This document shows positions 16,337 to 24,874 of a DNA stretch of 64,000 bases, piece after piece. Origin of the DNA: Hwanghaeella sp964350445 (GTDB lineage: Bacteria > Pseudomonadota > Alphaproteobacteria > UBA8366 > Aestuariispiraceae). The translations under genes were made by a program, and so were the position numbers. The notes under the pieces are model-generated. The model had not been told where the DNA came from. It saw only the letters and a list, made by a program, of their open reading frames with translations, and did no database searches. The stretch spans positions 62,001 through 126,000 of the forward strand of contig CAYGKA010000006.1 of the NCBI GenBank assembly GCA_964350445.1. The letters are read 5' to 3'. Positions within the stretch are counted from its first letter, which is position 1. Every line of letters begins with the position of its first letter.

Positions 16337-16888
16337 ATGGCTGCTGATTTGACCCCCGACGCAAGACACGGACTGCTGGACCGATTGGACGCCGGCTATT
16401 CCTGGATTGTCCGCATGATGTTCTACGCCGCCAGCCTTTATGTCGGGATGATGATGGTGGTGATCGTCTACTACACGTCCTTCCGCAGCCTGGGATGGGA
16501 CTACAACGACTATTCCTTCACCTTCATCGAATACGGCTTCATTTACGTGCTGATGCTGGGTTGCCCCTGGATGGTCCGCCAGCGCGCGCATGTCTATATC
16601 GAACTGATAACCGCGGCGATCCCCGACCGGGCCCGCGCTATCCTGTCCCGTACCATCGCGGCCGCCTGTTTCCTCGTCTGCCTTGCGCTCGCCGTCTATA
16701 CCGGTTTGCAGACTTGGCAGGACTATAGCTGGGGCCAATACGACGAGTTGCGCGGGCAACTGGATATCAAGCGCTGGATCGTCATCGGCGCCATGCCGAT
16801 CGGTTTCGGCTTCACCGCCTTGGAGTTCCTGCGTTTCGTATTCGGGTCTTCCCTGATCCATACCGGAGAGATGGGAGTGCACGAATAA
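16337..16888 (+). CDS. dctQ: TRAP transporter small permease (DctQ family)
   Basis: This 183-residue membrane protein has about four predicted transmembrane helices, starting at IVRMMFYAASLYVGMMMVVI, then FIEYGFIYVLMLGC, a third around TIAAACFLVCLALAVYTGL, and the last around VIGAMPIGFGFTALEFLRFV. It shows the usual DctQ features RQRAHVYIEL and DIKRWIVIGAMPIGFG. It is the small integral subunit that pairs with DctM. Its stop and the dctM start share one base at 16888. Confidence 0.9.
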   Translation: MAADLTPDARHGLLDRLDAGYSWIVRMMFYAASLYVGMMMVVIVYYTSFRSLGWDYNDYSFTFIEYGFIYVLMLGCPWMVRQRAHVYIELITAAIPDRARAILSRTIAAACFLVCLALAVYTGLQTWQDYSWGQYDELRGQLDIKRWIVIGAMPIGFGFTALEFLRFVFGSSLIHTGEMGVHE

Positions 16889-18225
16889 TGGAATGGTACT
16901 GGACGCTCTCCATGTTTTTCGGGTCGATCCTCGGCCTAATGATTGTCGGCTTCCCGGTCGGCGTCGCTTTCCTGGCCGTGAACGTCGTCGCGGCCATGAT
17001 CTATTTCGGCGGCAGCGGTCCACTGCTTCTTCAATTGGAACGCGGCGTCGGCACCTTGGCAGGCAACGCTTTCGGGTCCATGGCGAATTTCGCGTTGGTC
17101 CCGATTCCGATGTTCCTGCTGATGGGGGAACTGTTCTTCCATACCGGGCTGGCCAACCGGATGTTCAACGCCATCGAACGCTTGATGGGCCGGGTTCCGG
17201 CGCGCCTGTCATACGTGACGGTCGCAGGCGGCACCGCCTTTGCGACCCTCAGCGGGTCGTCCATGGGCAGCACAGCGCTGATGGGCACCCTGATGGTGCC
17301 CGAAATGACCAAGCGCGGTTACAAGAAGCGCATGTCCATCGGCCCAATCCTTGGCACCGGCGGCATCGCCATGCTGATCCCGCCCTCCGCTCTTGCCGTC
17401 CTGCTCGGCACCTTAGCGGAACTCGATATCGGGTCCCTGCTGATCGCCGGCGTCGTGCCGGGCCTGATCCTGGCCGTGATGTACACAATCCTGATTTATG
17501 TGATGGCGAAGCTCGACCCGGAAGCTGCCCCGCCCTACGACGTGGAAATGGCGACATGGGGCGAGCGTTTCATCCTGCTGCTGCGCGACGTCGTACCGAT
17601 GATCTCCGTCGTGATCGGCGTGATCTTCTTAATCATGGTCGGATGGGCGACCCCGTCTGAAGCGGCCGCGTTCGGATGTCTGGGCGTCGTCTTCCTGGCC
17701 GTGGTCTTCCGGTCACTGTCGATCGAGGCGCTTTGGAAGTCGCTGCAGGGGGCGACGCGGGTGACCGTGGTCGCATTGCTGATCATTTTCGGGTCGGCCA
17801 CCTTCAGCAAGACGCTCGCCTTTTCCGGCGGCAGTGCCGGCCTGATCGGCTGGGTGACGGGTTTCGATATCTCCGCCTATACCATGCTGGGTGCGATGTT
17901 CCTGATCCTGCTGTTGTTGGGTATGTTCATGGACCAGTTGTCCATGATGTTGCTGACCGTTCCGATCTTTTTCCCGCTGGCCCTGCAATACGGATTCGAT
18001 CCGATCTGGTTCGGCGTCATCATTCTTCTGGCCATGGAGATCAGCTTCACCACGCCGCCCTTCGGCCTGTTGCTGTTCGTCATGCAGGGCGTCGCGCCGC
18101 CGGGAACGAAGTTCTCGGAGATTTGCATAGCGGCCATCCCCTTCATGGCCTGCGCGATGCTGCTCGTCGTGATGATCGTCATTTTCCCGGATATCGTCAC
18201 GTGGCTCCCGTCTGTGAGCCGATAG
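16888..18225 (+). CDS. dctM: TRAP transporter large permease (DctM family)
   Basis: This 445-residue protein is made almost entirely of transmembrane helices. DctM hallmarks include ALVPIPMFLLMGELFFHTG, the GSSMGSTALMGTLMVPEM loop and the GTGGIAMLIPPSALAVL segment. The second repeat has DQLSMMLLTVPIFFPL and the C-terminal ITTPPFG-like motif appears as SFTTPPFGLLLFVMQGVAP. It forms the Na+-coupled translocation channel with the upstream DctQ. The tautomerase-SnoaL gene follows after 9 nt. Confidence 0.94.
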   Translation: MEWYWTLSMFFGSILGLMIVGFPVGVAFLAVNVVAAMIYFGGSGPLLLQLERGVGTLAGNAFGSMANFALVPIPMFLLMGELFFHTGLANRMFNAIERLMGRVPARLSYVTVAGGTAFATLSGSSMGSTALMGTLMVPEMTKRGYKKRMSIGPILGTGGIAMLIPPSALAVLLGTLAELDIGSLLIAGVVPGLILAVMYTILIYVMAKLDPEAAPPYDVEMATWGERFILLLRDVVPMISVVIGVIFLIMVGWATPSEAAAFGCLGVVFLAVVFRSLSIEALWKSLQGATRVTVVALLIIFGSATFSKTLAFSGGSAGLIGWVTGFDISAYTMLGAMFLILLLLGMFMDQLSMMLLTVPIFFPLALQYGFDPIWFGVIILLAMEISFTTPPFGLLLFVMQGVAPPGTKFSEICIAAIPFMACAMLLVVMIVIFPDIVTWLPSVSR

Positions 18226-18234
18226 GAGAGGTTC

Positions 18235-18801
18235 ATGCCCGTTATCAATGTCACAATGCTGGGTGGCGTCTACGACGCAGAGGTCAAAACCCGCATCGCA
18301 GAGGCGCTGACCGATGCGATGCGTACGGTCATCGCCGCCCCGCCCGAGGGCGTTATCGTCGCGCTGAACGAATTGCCTCCGGGCAATTACATGCGGGGTC
18401 GCACATTCAAGACGCCCGGCCCGGCGCTTCCCGATGCGCGCGACGTGGTGCGAACCTTTTTGGAACGGATGGAATCGCGCGACCTGGATGCCGCCCGCGG
18501 CATGCTCGCCGATGGTTTCAGGATGGTGTTTCCGGGCGGCGTCGAATTCGCTGCACTGGAGGAACTGATCGCCTGGGCGAAGCCGCGCTACAACTGGGTG
18601 AAGAAAACCTATGACGCCTGGGACGCCGCCGCCCGCGAAGACGGCGTGGCCGTCACCTGCCAAGGCACCTTGCACGGCGAGTTTCCGGACGGCTCCCTGT
18701 TCGAAGGTGTTCGCTTTGTCGACTGGTTCCTGGTCCGCGACGGCAAGCTCGTCCGGCAGCATGTGTGGAACGATCTAGGAGAATTGGCCAAATCTGGCTA
18801 G
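18235..18801 (+). CDS. Tautomerase-SnoaL (NTF2-like) two-domain fusion
   Basis: This 188-residue protein starts MPVINVTMLGG, so Pro becomes residue 1 after Met removal, the catalytic amino-terminal Pro of the 4-oxalocrotonate tautomerase superfamily. Residues 1-60 form one tautomerase unit (EVKTRIAEALTDAM, then NELPPGNYMRGR). From about 65 the sequence becomes a SnoaL/NTF2-like cone (VVRTFLERMESRDLDAARGML, then DGSLFEGVRFVDWFLVRDGK). Tautomerases shift keto-enol double bonds; SnoaL proteins act as isomerases, hydrolases or binding domains. As the last gene of the TRAP unit it may process the imported acid. Its stop codon shares the CTAG palindrome with the converging DinB-like gene. Confidence 0.75.
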   Translation: MPVINVTMLGGVYDAEVKTRIAEALTDAMRTVIAAPPEGVIVALNELPPGNYMRGRTFKTPGPALPDARDVVRTFLERMESRDLDAARGMLADGFRMVFPGGVEFAALEELIAWAKPRYNWVKKTYDAWDAAAREDGVAVTCQGTLHGEFPDGSLFEGVRFVDWFLVRDGKLVRQHVWNDLGELAKSG

Positions 18802-19313
18802 GCAGCCGTAGGTTCCGGCAGCAGCCAATAGTTTGGATATCCGGTTTTTGCGCCGGACGCGGCCAACATCCCGTGCAACATTCCCCGGCAATGGGTTTGA
18901 TAGGTGAACAGATCTGTCACGGCGATATGCCGACCGGTGGTCACCATCCCACCCTTGATCGTTGAGAGCCAGGTCAGTTGGCCATGGAACCACTTTTCCT
19001 CAACCTCCTGTGCCCAATGACCGATCGCCTCATCCAAGGCGTGGCGCGCCTTTTTTAACTTATCCCAATCAGTGCACAGGTCGCTCGACGTATCGATCGT
19101 TCCCGGCGGAATCTCGACACGGTCGGAAAAGCGGCTCATCCAAATCCGGTCGTACCAAAGCGCATGGTTGAACGTACCGTGGATGGACTTAAATCGGACC
19201 TGCCTGTCACGGCGCCGCTCCGATTCGGAAAGCAAGTCCGCCACCGCCACCAGATCGGCATTCTGCCAAGCGTTGTAACGCGCCATTCGCCGAACAAAAT
19301 CGATAGTTATCAT
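18798..19313 (-). CDS. DinB/DUF664-like four-helix protein with altered metal ligands
   Basis: This 171-residue protein starts at ATG 19313 (GGCGGG is 8 nt upstream; a GTG at 19322 is an alternative). It has the DinB-superfamily helical pattern, with MARYNAWQN at the N-terminus and FNHALWYDRIWMSRF in the second helix. The third-helix motif that is normally HxxxH reads YQTHC, so both usual metal-binding His are replaced by Tyr and Cys while the first-site His in FNHALW remains. The neighbour at 19449-19949 is a close paralogue with intact ligands. Family members are thiol-dependent transferases or unknowns. The role here is unknown. Confidence 0.82.
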   Translation of the reverse strand: MITIDFVRRMARYNAWQNADLVAVADLLSESERRRDRQVRFKSIHGTFNHALWYDRIWMSRFSDRVEIPPGTIDTSSDLCTDWDKLKKARHALDEAIGHWAQEVEEKWFHGQLTWLSTIKGGMVTTGRHIAVTDLFTYQTHCRGMLHGMLAASGAKTGYPNYWLLPEPTAA

Positions 19314-19448
19314 TCTATGCACCCGCCAAAGACTGTTTGTTTCTAACTGTCAAACTGCGGGTATTATAGTAAATATTGATTAGCCGAAAAGCACAGTTTA
19401 ATGGGACCTAAAGTAGGATTTGGAACTATTGATCCAACGCGCCCGGAT

Positions 19449-19949
19449 TCACTGCGGCATGACGACAAGGTCGGTAGCCGAGGTATCGGCGCCTGCGGCG
19501 GTCAACATGGCATGGACTTGTCCGCGGTGATGGGTTTGGTGGTTGAAGACATGCATGACAACCATCGCCTTCGATTTAGTTGACGCCTTTCGAAGGATGG
19601 AAGAGTGCCAGATCAAGTCGCCGACAAGCCATGTCGGATCCAGATGATCAGCCCAATCCGTAATGAACGCATCCAGTGCCGGCCGCGCCTCCATCATCAC
19701 GTCCCAGTCCTGATAAAGGGTCGGTGAGGTCTCGATGCCGCCTGGCGGTGGGTCGAAATCGGTGAAACGGCTCATCCAAATGCGGTCGGCCCATAACAGG
19801 TGGCTCAAGGTCGCCTGAATAGACCCGAAGAAAGCACCGCGATCCTGCCGCCGCGCTGCATCGCCAAGCCGATCAGCCGCGCCGTAAACCGCGTTGTTCT
19901 GCCATGCATTGTAGCGCGCCATCATGCGCAGATATTCTATGGAAATCAT
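19449..19949 (-). CDS. DinB/DUF664-like metal-binding protein
   Basis: This 166-residue paralogue of the preceding protein shares MARYNAWQN, the helix ending ADRIWMSRF, and the length. Here the likely metal ligands are intact: His in TLSHLLW and the HQTHH motif in FNHQTHHRGQVHAML (HxxxH). DinB-fold proteins bind a divalent metal and include mycothiol- or bacillithiol-dependent enzymes, but many have unknown activity. The two genes are separated by 135 nt and run in the same direction, which suggests a tandem duplication followed by divergence of the 18798-19313 copy. Confidence 0.87.
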   Translation of the reverse strand: MISIEYLRMMARYNAWQNNAVYGAADRLGDAARRQDRGAFFGSIQATLSHLLWADRIWMSRFTDFDPPPGGIETSPTLYQDWDVMMEARPALDAFITDWADHLDPTWLVGDLIWHSSILRKASTKSKAMVVMHVFNHQTHHRGQVHAMLTAAGADTSATDLVVMPQ

Positions 19950-20027
19950 AGCCGCCCCCTGCCCTGGAAACTCGGTTCCATAGGAAGGATAGGCAGACGT
20001 TTCAGTGTAGCCAAGTTTGCTGCCCCG

Positions 20028-21368
20028 TCAGTCCAGGAAGACCGATGTAATCTCCGGGAATGCCAACATCACGGCGAGGCCTACCAACTGAATGCAGATG
20101 AAGGGCATGAACCCCTTGAAGATATCGGTCAGTTGGATATGCGGCGGCGCGACCGACTTCAGATAGAAGGCGGCCGGACCGAAAGGCGGACTGAGGAAAC
20201 TGACCTGCATGTTCATGCAGAACAGGATGCCGAACCAAACCTTCAAGTGACTGGGATCCAACCCACCAAGCAGGCCCATTTCCGAAGCCGTCATGCCGGC
20301 GACGATGGGCAGAAAGACCGGCATGGTCAGCAGCACGATCCCGACCCAATCCATCAACGCGCCCAGGAACAGGAAAATCAACATCATCATCAGGATGACG
20401 CCCATATTCGGCAGGTCCATGCCCAGGATGCTGTTGGCGACGAAGACGGGACCACCTGCAATCGAATAGGCCCCCGCTAGGCAGGTCGCCCCAAAGGTCA
20501 CCCACAGAATCGTTCCGGTCGACCGCAGCGTCCGTTGCAGGGCCTCAAGGAACAACAGGGTGGTGAGCTCCCCCCGGATCCAGATCAGAAGAATTGTGCC
20601 CAAACAGCCGATCGCGGCGGCTTCCGTGATACCCGTGATGCCGCCATAGATGGACCCCAGGATCGCCGTCACCAACAGCACCGGCGGCAACAGACCCTTC
20701 AGCGCGAGAAACTTTTCCCCCCAGGTCACCTCACCCACATCCTCCGGCAGCGGCGCCAAGGACGGATTCAAACGTGTCCGGACCATGATATAGACGATGT
20801 ACAGGCCCCCCAGCATCAGTCCCGGTACGATTGCAGCCCGAAACAAAGCGTGGATCGAGGTATCCGTGACGACACCGTAGATGATCAGTACGATGGAGGG
20901 TGGTATCATCGTTCCGAGCGAGCCGGAGGCGCAAATAGTGCCGACGGCGAGGTTCTGACTATAACCTAACCGCAGCATCTGCGGCAGCGCGATAAGGCCG
21001 AGAAGCACAACTTCACCACCAATGATGCCGGACATGGCCGCCATGATGATCGCCATGATCGCCGTGACAATGGCAATACCGCCGCGCGTTCTGGATAGCC
21101 AAAGATTCAGGGAATCGTACATGTCCTTGGCGATATTGCTGCGTTCCAACAGCATCGCCATGAAGATGAACAACGGTACGGCCAGCAGCGCGTGCTCGAT
21201 CGTCAGGTCGTACATGCGCTGGCCCAGGATGAAGAAGCCGCGCTCCCCCAGTTTCCAATAGGCTACACAAACGCCAAGAAACCCGGAGGCCAGCCCCAGG
21301 GGAACCCCGGCGGCCAGCAGCACCACGATACCGACCAGCAACAGGATGGAAAGTTCGGCAATACCCAT
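20028..21368 (-). CDS. dctM: TRAP transporter large permease (DctM family), second system
   Basis: The start at 21368 (MGIAELSILLLVGIVVLLA) gives 446 residues; the open frame upstream overlaps the dctQ gene and is not conserved. The protein is polytopic with DctM features: AVPLFIFMAMLLERSNIA, GEVVLLGLIALPQML, GSLGTMIPPSIVLIIYG, DWVGIVLLTMPVFLPI and SFLSPPFGPAAFYLKSVAPP. The last motif, rich in PPFGPAAFYLK, is typical of the mannitol/chloroaromatic (FcbT3-like) subgroup of TRAP large subunits. It lies 14 nt after dctQ. It is the last gene of this operon. Confidence 0.93.
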   Translation of the reverse strand: MGIAELSILLLVGIVVLLAAGVPLGLASGFLGVCVAYWKLGERGFFILGQRMYDLTIEHALLAVPLFIFMAMLLERSNIAKDMYDSLNLWLSRTRGGIAIVTAIMAIIMAAMSGIIGGEVVLLGLIALPQMLRLGYSQNLAVGTICASGSLGTMIPPSIVLIIYGVVTDTSIHALFRAAIVPGLMLGGLYIVYIMVRTRLNPSLAPLPEDVGEVTWGEKFLALKGLLPPVLLVTAILGSIYGGITGITEAAAIGCLGTILLIWIRGELTTLLFLEALQRTLRSTGTILWVTFGATCLAGAYSIAGGPVFVANSILGMDLPNMGVILMMMLIFLFLGALMDWVGIVLLTMPVFLPIVAGMTASEMGLLGGLDPSHLKVWFGILFCMNMQVSFLSPPFGPAAFYLKSVAPPHIQLTDIFKGFMPFICIQLVGLAVMLAFPEITSVFLD

Positions 21369-21382
21369 GACGCCAAAGCCCC

Positions 21383-22027
21383 TTAAAGATCGTCGGCTGG
21401 ATCGTGAATGATCTTGGGCTTTTTCCAGTCCATGATCAGATTGCTGATCGCTTGAATGGCCATCCAGGCGCAAACGATACAGATGAGCGGCTTCATCACA
21501 GCCGGAATGGGCGGATTCCAGGCGGAACCGTACAATTCCCAGGTGTGGAATTTCTTCATCGCCGTTTTCCAATATCCGACAACCACGGCGTAGCAGAAAA
21601 TGGCGATACAGATGGTCCCGAACACGTCCAACACGCGCTGCGCGTTTCGGGAAACCATGTCATAGACGATCATGACCCGAATGTGGGCGCGCTGCTGCAT
21701 CGCGTAGAGACCGCCCATGAGGAAAATGATGCCGCCAAGCCAACGCGAGAGTTCTTCCACCCAAAGAGTCGGCGATTGGAAGAGGTAACGCATGACCACT
21801 TCGTAAAACATGATCGACATGATCGCGGCGACGACGAACATAAGAACCGATGCCATATAAAGCGTGACGATATCGACGAAGCTGAACTTGCGGTCGTCGT
21901 CACCTTGGCCATGCATCGTCAACTTCAACATCGGCACGAGGCGTGGCGAAACGAAAATAAACCAAAGAACAAGGGCTAGCGTAATGCACCCCACCCAAAT
22001 TTGGCCGCTGGTTGTGAGTTCCGGCAT
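21383..22027 (-). CDS. dctQ: TRAP transporter small permease (DctQ family), second system
   Basis: This 214-residue membrane protein is longer than the first DctQ. The first helix is near the N-terminus (WVGCITLALVLWFIFVS), followed by a cytoplasmic loop with HGQGDDDRKFSF, then three more helices. Between helices two and three lie LWVEELSRWLGGIIFLMGG and QQRAHIRVMIVYD, DctQ family hallmarks. It is separated from its dctP by 150 nt containing a strong hairpin. It pairs with the DctM encoded immediately downstream. Confidence 0.9.
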   Translation of the reverse strand: MPELTTSGQIWVGCITLALVLWFIFVSPRLVPMLKLTMHGQGDDDRKFSFVDIVTLYMASVLMFVVAAIMSIMFYEVVMRYLFQSPTLWVEELSRWLGGIIFLMGGLYAMQQRAHIRVMIVYDMVSRNAQRVLDVFGTICIAIFCYAVVVGYWKTAMKKFHTWELYGSAWNPPIPAVMKPLICIVCAWMAIQAISNLIMDWKKPKIIHDPADDL

Positions 22028-22127
22028 TTCTCGCCCCCGCCAATTTTCTCGTGCCGGCCACGTTGAAGCGGCCGCTGCGTTTTTCGCTATATGCGAAAGA
22101 TAGAGGAAAAAGCGCTTCCAAAGAAGG

Positions 22128-22163
22128 ACCGGCCGCGGCGAGAAGAAGACTGCCGCGGCCGGT
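22128..22163 (-). terminator. Intra-operon hairpin between dctP and dctQ, second TRAP system
   Basis: Bases 22128-22139 and 22152-22163 form a perfect 12-bp GC-rich stem with a 12-nt loop. In the minus-strand transcript it falls 17 nt after the dctP stop and is followed by CCTTCTTTGG. It has the same position as the hairpin in the first TRAP operon and could cause partial termination. Confidence 0.7.
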
Positions 22164-22180
22164 AGTTGGATCGAACGACC

Positions 22181-23206
22181 TTAGTCGAGCAGACCGATTT
22201 CCTTCATGAAGGAAACATGGCTGTCTACCAGTTGGCGGGCCTCCGGCGATTTGTCGCCCCATTCCTGCCACTTCTTCTGAGCGAAGTTGCGGAATTCCCC
22301 ACGGTCCTTCTGCGACCAGGCATACAGGGTCACGCCATCTTTCTGGATTTCTGTTGCGGTCTTGCCCATGGCAACTTCGAAGCTCATCGAATTGTGGAAC
22401 GAAAGCTTCTGCATCGCGACTTCGATGATCGCCCTCAGGTCGTCGGGAAGGTCGTCCCAGACGTCCTTGTTGATCGCCAGATGATCGGACGGCATCGAAT
22501 GGAAGCCGGGATAGGTTGCGTGCTTCACCAAGTCGTATATGCCGATCGACTTATTGGTCGTGACGTTCGACGCATCGGCCCCGTCGATGATCCTGGTTTC
22601 CAGCGCGCTGAAAACTTCGCCGAAATCCATCACGATCGGCGATGCGCCGAGCTCGGCGAAGATTTCGGTTTCCATGCCCGGAGGCGAACGGAATTTCCAA
22701 TCCTTCAAAGCTTCAGGACCGGGTAGCGGCTTGGACGAGGAAAGCGATTCCTGTCCGGGGATCCACCAGCCGATGAGCTGCATACCATAGGAATTATATA
22801 GCTCCTGGGCCTTTTCCATGCCCCCGCCGTAATACAACCAGGAATACTGCTGCCAGGGCGTTTCATAGCCGCCCATGATGTCGCCGAGGAACTGGAATGC
22901 TGGGTTCTTGCCTGTCTGATAGGCGCCGCCGGTCATGTCACCATCCAGCACGCCGTTCGCGGCGGCGTCGAAGGTCTCCGTCGATTTGACGACGGATGAC
23001 GAATAGAACATTTCGATGTCGATGCGTCCGCCGGACATGCGTTCCACATCGTCCGCGAATTGCTGTGCGTTCTTACCGTTCAGCGATTCCGCCGAAAGAT
23101 GGGTTTGAATACGAAGCGTGTAATCGGCCGCCCAAGCGGTCGTCGCCGCCCCGGCGAATGCGATGCCAAAAACGGCCGCGGTGGCCGTACTGCGAAAAAT
23201 GGACAT
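22181..23206 (-). CDS. dctP: TRAP transporter solute-binding protein (DctP family), second system
   Basis: The start at 23206 is preceded by AAGGGAGAG and gives 341 residues beginning with a signal peptide (MSIFRSTATAAVFGIAFAGA, cleavage near AWA-AD). The mature protein shows TRAP features: a pair of Trp/Tyr-rich stretches (WQQYSWLYYGGGMEK, YGMQLIGWWIPGQES), then KFRSPPGMETEIFAELGASP and VMDFGEVFSALETRIIDGAD, including the Arg and Asn that typically bind a carboxylate. Length and motifs resemble the DctP branch that binds keto or hydroxy acids and alpha-ketoacid-like cargo. A divergent FCD/GntR regulator gene lies 265 nt away. Confidence 0.91.
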   Translation of the reverse strand: MSIFRSTATAAVFGIAFAGAATTAWAADYTLRIQTHLSAESLNGKNAQQFADDVERMSGGRIDIEMFYSSSVVKSTETFDAAANGVLDGDMTGGAYQTGKNPAFQFLGDIMGGYETPWQQYSWLYYGGGMEKAQELYNSYGMQLIGWWIPGQESLSSSKPLPGPEALKDWKFRSPPGMETEIFAELGASPIVMDFGEVFSALETRIIDGADASNVTTNKSIGIYDLVKHATYPGFHSMPSDHLAINKDVWDDLPDDLRAIIEVAMQKLSFHNSMSFEVAMGKTATEIQKDGVTLYAWSQKDRGEFRNFAQKKWQEWGDKSPEARQLVDSHVSFMKEIGLLD

Positions 23207-23317
23207 TGTTTCTCTCCCTTCCTGATAACCGGGCAATTCCCCATTGCCGTTCCCGCCTCTAATGGACAGGCGCGATTGTTTGTCGCCCGGTACTGCTTGG
23301 AGCGTACCGTGATATAT

Positions 23318-23342
23318 GTTATCTGACAACTGACAAGGTCAG
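23318..23342. promoter_or_regulatory. Candidate FCD/GntR operator between dctP and its regulator
   Basis: A 13-nt near-palindrome GTTATCTGACAAC (23318-23330, one mismatched pair) resembles the TTGTCnGACAA-type boxes of FadR/LldR regulators. It is directly followed by a 5-bp inverted repeat, CTGAC at 23330-23334 and GTCAG at 23338-23342. Both lie 110-140 nt upstream of dctP and of the divergent regulator. Confidence 0.45.
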
Positions 23343-23471
23343 TGGGCGCCCTGGTTTTCGTTACTTTGGGTAAAGCGGCCGAATCATTGCCAGATTGCCA
23401 AGTCACAGTGCCGTGGCACCCACCCGAACGCGCCGCATCGGGCATAGCAGGTGCTTTTGAGGGAGAGACAG

Positions 23472-24233
23472 ATGGCCGAACCTCGCAATGGAGCGGGAGA
23501 GCTCGTCCGGCGTTTGCGCCCGGCGGCTGGCGCTACATCTCTTGCCGATCAGATCGTCACACAGCTGCGTGCCCAAATTTTGTCCGGGCGGCTGCAGGCA
23601 GGTGACAAGCTGCCGACCGAACAGGAATTATGCGATGCGACCGGTGTCAGCCGGCCTGTCGTCCGGGAGGCGATTTCAAGGTTGAAGGCGGACGGGGTCA
23701 TCGTAAGCCGCCAAGGCGTCGGCGTGTTCATCGTCGATGACAAGCGGCGCATGCCTTTCCGAATAGAGCCCCATCATTTCGATGATCAGCAGAACCTGCG
23801 GTCAGTCATGGAACTGCGCCTGTGTGTCGAGGTGGAAAGCGCAGCGATGGCGGCGGAGAAACACAGCCCCGCCGATTTGGCGCTGATCGACGAAGCCCTC
23901 ACGGCCATGAAGGTCGCGGTGGCGGAGCATGGATCGGCGGTCGAAGAGGATTTTGCCTTTCATTGCGCGATCGCCGCAGCGACCGGCAATGAGTTGATCG
24001 AGGGGTTCCTGCGGTTTTTGGGCGTCTTCGTCATCCCCCGCCCCCTGCTGCGCATGCGGCCCGATGACCCCAACAAGGGCGCCGCCTATATGGAACGCCT
24101 TGTTGCGGAACACGAAGCGGTCCGCGACGCCGTCGCCGCCCGCAATCCGGAAAGGGCGCGCGAAGCCATGCGTTTACATTTGGAGCGCGGCATGGCGTTC
24201 AACCAAACCGCCACCAGCGACGAATTCGTCTGA
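23472..24233 (+). CDS. GntR-family transcriptional regulator, FadR/FCD type
   Basis: The ATG at 23472 follows GGGAGAG and gives 253 residues. An N-terminal winged helix (LADQIVTQLRAQILSG, LPTEQELCDATGVSRPVVREAI, RQGVGVFIVDD) precedes an FCD effector domain. That domain has its metal-binding Asp and His in EEDFAFHCAI, VAEHEAVRDAV and LHLERGM, so it probably uses a bound metal to hold a carboxylate effector. It is divergent from the TRAP operon 23206-20028 and is its probable regulator. Candidate boxes are at 23318-23342. Confidence 0.9.
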   Translation: MAEPRNGAGELVRRLRPAAGATSLADQIVTQLRAQILSGRLQAGDKLPTEQELCDATGVSRPVVREAISRLKADGVIVSRQGVGVFIVDDKRRMPFRIEPHHFDDQQNLRSVMELRLCVEVESAAMAAEKHSPADLALIDEALTAMKVAVAEHGSAVEEDFAFHCAIAAATGNELIEGFLRFLGVFVIPRPLLRMRPDDPNKGAAYMERLVAEHEAVRDAVAARNPERAREAMRLHLERGMAFNQTATSDEFV

Positions 24234-24341
24234 ACCGATCCCTATCCGCGCAGTTGGCAACAGCGATTTTCCACTGACGATCATTCCCGTTTCCCCAAAT
24301 CCGCTATACCTTCCAGAAATCGATTTTGTGGTTATGGCACT

Positions 24342-24722
24342 ATGAAAAAAATAGACAATGTCCTACGGGCAGCACGTAGCCGGGCCGGTTTGACGCGAGA
24401 AGACGTCGCCCTGCGCCTGCGCATCACACCCGAGCGGCTTACACGGTGGGAATCCGGCACCGAACGGCCTGGTACAGAAACTCTTTTCGAACTGTCCGCC
24501 CTCTATCGGATACCCCCCCATCGGCTGCTGACGGAAAATGGGGTCATGACCCACGCGACGCCCACGCCACCTGATGAAGCCCTGCCGGCACTGGATGACT
24601 TCCGTCGCGAGCTTGTCGCCATGCGGGAGGTGGAATTGTTGCCCCTGGATGACGAGACGATTGAATATTGCGTCGGCGCGATGCGGGCACGGTTAATCTC
24701 AGAGAAATCACACAATAAATAA
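24342..24722 (+). CDS. Small XRE-family helix-turn-helix protein
   Basis: This 126-residue protein has an N-terminal Cro/C1-type helix-turn-helix (about residues 5-62: LRAARSRAGLTREDVALRL, ITPERLTRWESGTERPGTETL, ELSALYRIPPHRLL). The C-terminal half is acidic (DEALPALDDFRRELVAMREVELLPLDDETIEYC) and shows no known domain. It could be a regulator of the unknown genes that follow. It ends in Lys/Asn-rich residues and the sequence after it is AT-rich. Confidence 0.8.
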   Translation: MKKIDNVLRAARSRAGLTREDVALRLRITPERLTRWESGTERPGTETLFELSALYRIPPHRLLTENGVMTHATPTPPDEALPALDDFRRELVAMREVELLPLDDETIEYCVGAMRARLISEKSHNK

Positions 24723-24817
24723 TGCGCGAAGCAAATACAGTCATAGCAGGGTATGTCCATATACAGTAAAATTTACAATGTTCATGCTGACTACTTTAAT
24801 AGCGATGCGTTGGCCAT

Positions 24818-24846
24818 TTGACATCGAAGGCATTTAAAACTTAACG
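24818..24846 (+). promoter_or_regulatory. Possible promoter of the 24875-25953 pair
   Basis: TTGACA at 24818-24823 is followed after 17 nt by TTAACG, a poor -10, in an AT-rich 152-nt gap (24723-24874). AAGGA precedes the next gene. This is weak evidence read by eye. Confidence 0.25.
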
Positions 24847-24874
24847 TCCATTCGCACTTAAGAAGGACAACGTC

